Origin: Heliocybe sulcata
Taxonomy: Eukaryota > Basidiomycota > Agaricomycetes > Gloeophyllales > Gloeophyllaceae
Length of the DNA stretch: 64,000 nucleotides
NCBI GenBank assembly: GCA_004369045.1
Contig: ML213505.1
Location: 124,001 to 188,000 of the forward strand
Direction of reading: 5' to 3'
Part shown: piece by piece, positions 58,265 through 64,000 of the stretch
Numbering within the stretch: the stretch's first letter is position 1
Layout: each line of letters starts with the position of its first letter
Made by a program: the position numbers and the translations under genes
The notes under the pieces: generated by a model
Databases searched by the model: none
Told to the model about the DNA's origin: nothing
What the model saw: only the letters and a program-made list of their open reading frames with translations

Positions 58265-61200
58265 ATGTTAAGACTTCCATTACGACCACGGGTCTCCCGT
58301 TTCGCCTCGCCTCTACCGTTCGCCAGCACGCCGCCAAATTACTCGCTTAGTTGGGCCTGCCGTCGAGCTCTATACGCGACAATGACCGAGAATGAAGACT
58401 GGCGTCGCGTGCCACGGTCTGGATCTCGCCCCGCATACTCGGTGTTCACAAAGTCTATTGAGAAGTCCCAGCAAGACGATAGAGAATACAGAATCATAGA
58501 GCTGGAGAATGGGCTTCAGGCAGCGGTGATACATGATGCGAAAGGGGACAAGGCTGCTGCCAGTTTGGATGTAGCTGTCGGACATCTGATGGATCCCGTG
58601 AGTGGCACTCTCTGCTGAGGTTGCTGAGTGGTGGAGAAGCAATGAGAACACCAGACGATTGTATCTGAATGCTCTGTATACCTTGTCCTGTATTCGTATG
58701 GCGATCATAACTTGGCCCGTCCTAGGATGACATGCCTGGACTGGCTCACTTCTGCGAACATCTTCTGTTTATGGTATGTCTGACAGTTTACGTCCGTGTC
58801 TGCGACGTTCTTATACCTGCCCCAACCTAGGGCACGGAACAATTCCCGCGTGAGAATGAGTATTCCGAGGTAATGTCTGCATGAGGCCCAGCAGAGTCGC
58901 ATGATTGATGTCCAGGCAGTTCCTGTCCAAAAATGCAGGGTCCTCCAATGCGTACACCGCTACGACCAACACCAACTACTACTTCAACGTGTCAACACCC
59001 GCCCTGTCCGGCGCCCTCGCCCGCTTCGCTGCATTCTTCCACAGTCCTCTCTTCGCTCCCTCCTGCACCTCCCGCGAACTCAATGCCGTCGACTCCGAGC
59101 ACAAGAAGAATCATCAGTCCGACATGTGGCGCATCTTCCAGCTGAACAAGCACCTCAGTAAACCCGGACATGTCTGGTCGAAGTTCGGCACCGGCCACCG
59201 CGAGTCACTATCTCAAGCGGCACAAGGGCTCAAGAAGAAGGGCCTTCTCAACGGCGTTAACGACAAGCAGACTAACGGTATCAAGACAAATGGTGATGCG
59301 AAGAGTTCAGCTACGAGTAGCTTGGCTCCAACACGCAACCCGTCGCCCGCACCATCAGAAGCGTCGCACAACAGTGAGCTTGAAGCCGACGGTGGCGTCA
59401 TCGGCCGGGAAACTCGCAGGCGGCTCGTGGAATGGTGGAGCAAAGAATACTGTGCTAGCCGCATGCGACTCTGTGTCATTGGTAAAGGTATGGGACGGAA
59501 CTCTGAAGAGGTATTGCCTTTCGCGAATTGACTGGTTGTAGAATCCTTGGACGAACTCTCTGAACTTGTGGCCAACCTCTTTTCCCCAATACCTAACAGA
59601 GGGCAAGATGCATTGCCTATGATCAATGACCATCCGTTCGGACCAGAACAGAAAGGAGTATGTCTCTGCATCGGCATATATTGTTACGTCACTAACAGAG
59701 CTTCATAGACACTGGTATCAGTTCAAACTATCATGGATTTTCATGTGCTCGAGATCTCCTTCCCGCTAGCGTGGCAACCACCGTTGTGGCGTTATAAGCC
59801 TGCCAATTATTTGGCCCATTTTATCGGTCATGAAGGCCCAGGATCACTTCATTCATACCTGAAGAACAAGGGTTGGATCACTGGCCTGAGCTCTGGCCCC
59901 CAGAATCTGGCACGAGGGTTCGCGATGTTCAAGATTACCATCCATATGACCCAAGACGGGTTCCGTACGCATCTCCTTGTTGCCTACTACCGGAGAGCTG
60001 TACTAACTTCATGCTATGAAGAGAACTACCTGGCTATCATGCTGGCAGCATACAAGTACCTAAACCTACTCCGATCTTCTGAGCTGCCCCCATGGCACTC
60101 ACACGAAATCAGTACCATTGCCTCTATCCGTTTCCGTTTCGCAGAGAAGCGGCGCCCAGATGACTATGCGGTATGGATAGCGGAATCCATGGCCTGGCCC
60201 GTCCCACGGGACCTTGTTATCAGCGCACCGCAGTTGACTTGTCCTTGGGATGAGGAGGGTGCTCAGAAAGACGGACAAGGCAGGTGGATCGGAGAAGCGC
60301 AAGTCCGGGAAATATTGGAGGGGATGAAGGTGGTTGAAGGAAGAGCGGTGCTTATGGCGAGGCAGGCGGAGCATGAGAAAGTACTTGCGGAGGTGGAGTG
60401 GAAACAGGAGCCTTGGTACGGAACTGGGTATAGTGTCAGGCGCTTCGATGAGGAGTTTGTTCATGAGGTAATGTATGTCAGGATCTCACGACGAAGGCGC
60501 TGAACGTCCTCGACTACAGGCCCAAAGTCCCAATGACTTGAAGGAATTATTCCTGCCCGGACCCAACGAATTTATCCCGACGAACCTGGATGTCGATAAG
60601 CGTGACGTGCCAGAGGTATGCACTGTCCCTGTGTCCTTGCGGCAAGATTCACAACCGCTCTGCTCTGCAGCCTATAGAGAATCCTTATCTCATCCGCGAG
60701 ACCACGCTATCGAGTCTCTGGCACAAAAAGGACGACCGGTTTTGGGTACCGAAAGCTCGTGTTGCGCTTGACATCCGTAATCCAGAGGCGAACGCGACAG
60801 CGCGATCCGCAGTCCTGACTAGGTAAAAGCTTCGCAATAGTCTGTTACGATGGGAACAGTACTGACGCCCTCCTTGTGCCCAGATTGTATGGCGCACTCG
60901 TGACGGATTCTCTGACGGAATACTCTTATGATGCCGAACTTGCCGGGCTGTCGTACCACTTGATGCCGCACATTCTGGGTGTAACAGTCATCCTTTCCGG
61001 TTACAACGACAAGATCCCTGTGCTCACTCAACGTGTCCTTGAAACCGTCAAGCACCTCAAGGTCGTGTCAGACAGACTTGAGGTTTTCAAAGAGCAGGTG
61101 CGCTATCACTGACTTCGGCGTAGAGCTAAGCTGATGCACTGCTAGCTTAAACGTGACTGGCAAAATTTCTTCCTCGGACAAAGCTACGGGATTTCGGATT

Positions 61201-62637
61201 ATTTCGGCAGATATCTGCTCGCCGAAAAGCAGTGGACTGTGCAAGAGAGATTAGCAGAGATCGCAAGTGCGTGCCGGCGCTATCAGTCTATGTCTCGGAT
61301 TTGACACGCAGCTACACAGGCATAACTGCTGATGAGGTACAAGCTCACGCTACAAAGCTATTGTCGGAGACCAACATGCGGATGTTGGTTACTGGTAATA
61401 TGACCAAAGAGGTCTGTACGTCTGTATCTCAAGGTGTTTTCGATGCTGACGGTCTTCCCTAGGATGCTATAGGGATCGTTAACCTGGCTGAATCGATCGT
61501 TGGTTCATCCCCTTTGCCAGCATCGTCCGTGATCGAGCGCTCGCTGATACTTCCCGAAGGTTCGTGCGTCGTGTGCTAAATTTCTTCAGCCACCTGATAA
61601 CAGCATACTTACCAGCCTCAAACCATGTCTTCTCAATGCCCGTGCCGAACCCGAAGGAATCTAACTCCGCGCTGACTTACTACCTCCATATCGGAGACGT
61701 CACGGATGACCAACTGCGGGTAACATCGTCGCTGCTGGCGCAAATTCTGTCAGAACCCACTTTCAACGTCCTTCGGACGCAGGAGCAGCTCGGCTACATC
61801 GTCTCCTGCTCACAATGGCATCTAGCTGGCGATAGCCAGAAGGGCCTGCGGATTGTCGTGCAGAGCGAAAAGCCTCCGCAACACTTAGAGTCCCGGGTTA
61901 ACGCGTTCTTGAAGTCCATGCAGGATTCAATTCAGCAGATGCCTGAGGAAGAGTTCGCCGAGCAGAAGCAGGGCTTAGAGAGGAAATGGACGGAGAAGCC
62001 CAAGAACCTGTCGGAGGAGACCAACAGATACTGGACCCATATTGACTCGGGTTTCTTCGATTTCCACAGACGCGCGTGTTTCTCTTTTTGCGCGCGAAAG
62101 ACAGCTGCTGATGCGATACGCATTCTTCTAGGGTTCCGGAACGCAGAACTGCTCAAGCGCATCACGAAGCAAGATGTCCTTGATCTATTCGATGCCCGCG
62201 TGCACCCATCTGCACCCAAACGTGCTAAGCTTGCTGTCCACCTACACTCTCAGAAGCCCGCGCCCGAGAAGGTCAGCCAAGCAGCTGTTGCTGCTTTCGA
62301 GGACCTCGTTCGGACCGCAGGCGTGCAGGTCGAGGAGAGCGCGTCGAAAGAGGAGTTTGGTGCCGAAGGTGGTCTGGATACAACTAGCTTCGCGAAATAC
62401 TGGCAAGAGATGCTCGTTAGCAAGGCTACGGATCAGAGCACGATAAAGAAGCTACTGGCGGAGATACCGAGAATTGTGGATCAGCACCCCGGGCCCTCGA
62501 CGGACGAGAGCGCGACTGACGGTCTTGAAGGAGTCACGTTGATAGAGGATATCAAGCAGTTCAAGAGCTCACTCACGCCTTCGCCAGATCCGCGCCCGGT
62601 TGCAGACTGGGCCGATTCTCCTTCCGCGAAGCTATGA
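58265..62637 (+). CDS. STE23: Insulysin-type M16 metalloprotease (IDE/Ste23 family)
   Basis: Fourteen exons (58265-58597, 58726-58773, 58831-58869, 58920-59487, 59542-59657, 59709-59964, 60022-60467, 60520-60615, 60668-60822, 60884-61097, 61146-61266, 61320-61411, 61463-61559, 61616-62637) give about 1200 residues. The inverted zinc motif HFCEH (HxxEH) is present; the downstream glutamate lies in [26 protein letters not shown] and the C-terminal half match IDE. The enzyme degrades short peptides inside a closed chamber; yeast Ste23 also trims a-factor. The N-terminus ([19 protein letters not shown]) could target mitochondria, with an in-frame ATG at residue 40 ([11 protein letters not shown]) for a cytosolic form. 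A low-complexity insert of about 60 residues ([15 protein letters not shown]...) sits in the first domain. A 60-nt in-frame block at 62072-62131 may be an intron. Confidence 0.9.
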
Positions 62638-62949
62638 GAGCAAATCTCATCAATGTATCGTTATCTGATGTGGTTGCTTGTTGTACATAGTCCAGTGTCC
62701 TGATCCCTACCCATGAGTGCAGCGTTCTTCAGGGTCGAGGTTGCACGCTTTGACGAGTCCGATAGTATTACATTGCTAGAGAGCAGAGGCACCCGTTACC
62801 ACAACAGTACCAAATGAAAGCGGAGCAGTCCAGAGATTCGGAAAGGAAATGGCGCCTATCTACAAGGTCAGGGGAAATTCCAATATGGACACATGGAAAT
62901 GAAGTGCAGAGACAGACGTAAAGAGCGAAACCAAGGTTTCAACTACGCG
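62638..62949. other. Convergent 3' intergenic region
   Basis: 312 bases between the stops of the M16 protease and CKS1. No gene is seen. Confidence 0.5.
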
Positions 62950-63441
62950 CTACTTTCTGCGTATGTCTTTCCTGCCGGGTGCTGAAACGTTCTTTTGCAG
63001 CGCCAACTGCCCCTCCTTCCGCGAGAGATATTTCGCTCGGCGGAAGAGCAGAACATGTGGTTCCGGTGCTGTAATAGAGCCGTAAGTTCGTTGCTATGTA
63101 GTCAAGCATACCACATACCATGAACTTCATAGTGAACCCAGCCCAAGCTTTGCTGGATCCCGATTCCTCTCCATTCTTCCTCGTTCAGCAGCCGCAGCGT
63201 TCCAGAATCATCCTTGTTGAAATACTCCTTTGGTAGGTATCGCAGGAATGGTTTAGGGAGAATAACATGGCGGTATTCATATTCGTCGTCAGAGTAACGA
63301 TCTGAGTAGTGAATTCTGACGGTGCGGGATAAGCAACGATATTCTTCTTACCGTGCTGATCAGAACGACTTACTTGTCAATCATGTCTTCAATAGTGGGC
63401 TTCTTTCCGGGCTTGGCATTTCCTTCAATTTGTGCGGCCAT
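62950..63441 (-). CDS. CKS1: Cyclin-dependent kinase regulatory subunit (Cks1/Suc1)
   Basis: Three exons (63441-63374, 63315-63119, 63068-62950) give 127 residues. Core motifs are [20 protein letters not shown], then [32 protein letters not shown] and, across the last junction, [12 protein letters not shown], the Suc1 signature that includes the beta-hinge (HxPEPH). Cks1 docks on the cyclin-dependent kinase and binds phospho-threonine in substrates to promote multisite phosphorylation. The short N-terminal extension ([20 protein letters not shown]) and basic C-terminus are beyond the core. An earlier CAG in the first intron was rejected because it breaks the frame. Confidence 0.95.
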
Positions 63442-63637
63442 GACGAGTGGATGTACGGTGAAGGGCGCCTAAGTGCGCAGGTGAGTGAGATGTGCGAGTT
63501 AGAGTTGCGAATCGTCACAGTCACGGACGCGTTCGGTCACTTGCTTGCCACATCAGAAGCACGGCACGTGACGCGCGCACATCCGGCAGCTTCCGCAATG
63601 CAGTCGGACAACGCATACATCTCCTGCAACCACCATC
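63442..63637. promoter_or_regulatory. Divergent promoter of CKS1 and the right-end gene
   Basis: Only 196 bases separate the two starts. ACGCGT lies at 63527-63532, 86 bases from the CKS1 ATG, and ACGCGC at 63571; a CACGTG-like stretch (GCACGTGACGCG) overlaps the latter. The MluI-box-like site fits G1/S control, inferred from other fungi. Confidence 0.45.
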
Positions 63638-64000
63638 ATGTACGACCAGTCATTCGACGAGATGGCTCGCGAGTATGGACTTGATGCCGAGGAATACAAC
63701 AGCAACGCTTACGTGGGGTATGCCGCTACTCAATCGCATATTCAGGATCAAGACTATATGGGGGACTTTGACTCTGAATTCCCTGAAGGTACAATTTTAC
63801 TGAGAACGCTACTTATATCACAAGTAGACTGACAGTTGCATCTCTCAACTGTCCCAGGGTTTTCCTCCCCGTGTCCTCTGGGACGAAGTGCTGGATACGA
63901 CAATAGATTAGAAACGACGCCAGTGCCGAATCCCATGCATGCATATTATAACCAGCACCAGCAGTCGCAATATGCGAACGAAATATATGTGGATCAATCT
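63638..64000 (+). CDS. Start of an unknown gene, cut by the window end
   Basis: Two exons are visible (63638-63788 and 63858 to the window end), giving the first 98 residues. The product starts MYDQSFDEMAREYGLDAEEY and is rich in Tyr, Asp, Gln and Ser, with stretches such as NPMHAYYNQHQQSQYANEIY. This looks like a disordered N-terminal region; no domain is visible yet. The intron (GTACAA donor, CAG acceptor) keeps phase. Function cannot be judged. Confidence 0.6.

Noticed and set aside
61564-61615. An in-frame start at 61564 that would make the 3' half of the protease a separate gene
   Set aside because: Splicing from 61559 to 61616 joins the IDE halves in phase with the family sequence.
1-64000. 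tRNA, rRNA, CRISPR arrays or bacterial-type operons
   Set aside because: No B-box with a cloverleaf, no rRNA core sequence and no spaced direct-repeat array was recognised by eye; the gene structure is eukaryotic.

Overview
The window looks like an ordinary stretch of nuclear chromosome from a filamentous basidiomycete, probably an Agaricomycete. Genes are dense and broken by many introns of about 48-65 nt with GT(A/G)NGT donors and CAG/TAG acceptors. The proteins read as mushroom-type orthologues of conserved eukaryotic genes. One assembly gap (N, 27564-28233) lies inside an LTR-retrotransposon fossil. I see no prokaryotic features, CRISPR, rRNA or tRNA.

Layout. 1-3176: no supported gene. 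3177-4680 (+): Zn2Cys6 regulator. 5092-6938 (-): SNW/SKIP-Prp45 splicing factor, divergent from 7273-9971 (+), a CWF19-like/Drn1 protein. 10186-12515 (-): 16-exon class I/II aminotransferase, divergent from 13247-14657 (+), arginase. 15450-16327 (+): small orphan gene with a duplicated exon-intron unit. 19115-21030 (+): secreted type-B carboxylesterase. 21442-22642 (-): NUDIX hydrolase. 23995-25717 (+): UBLCP1-type phosphatase. 25813-28372: gag-bearing LTR element remains. 28653-29936 (+) and 30508-31060 (-): two orphan genes. 31358-32275 (+): NECAP. 33705-35638 (+): Nfs1 cysteine desulfurase. 35944-37262 (+): SR-type splicing factor. 38479-40545 (-): tubulin cofactor E. 41317-46390 (+): 3-hydroxyisobutyryl-CoA hydrolase with a 2.7-kb intron. 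48332-49869 (+): indoleamine 2,3-dioxygenase. 50561-52800 (+): RPA1. 52974-56485 (-): large orphan protein with one membrane helix. 58265-62637 (+): insulysin-type M16 protease. 62950-63441 (-): Cks1. 63638-64000 (+): start of an unknown gene cut by the window end.

The genes are mostly unrelated housekeeping functions, not a cluster. Two divergent pairs share a theme: Prp45/Drn1 (spliceosome and lariat handling) and aminotransferase/arginase (nitrogen metabolism). RPA1 and CKS1 both carry MluI-box-like hexamers upstream, as expected for G1/S genes.

The most interesting signals concern splicing: microexons of 6, 10, 10 and 13 nt, each needed to restore a family motif; two GC-AG introns in one gene and a possible third elsewhere; tandem acceptors; and one intron about 50 times the usual length. 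Exon boundaries given here were derived by hand from splice signals, reading phase and remembered family motifs. I did not find a convincing undescribed multi-gene system.
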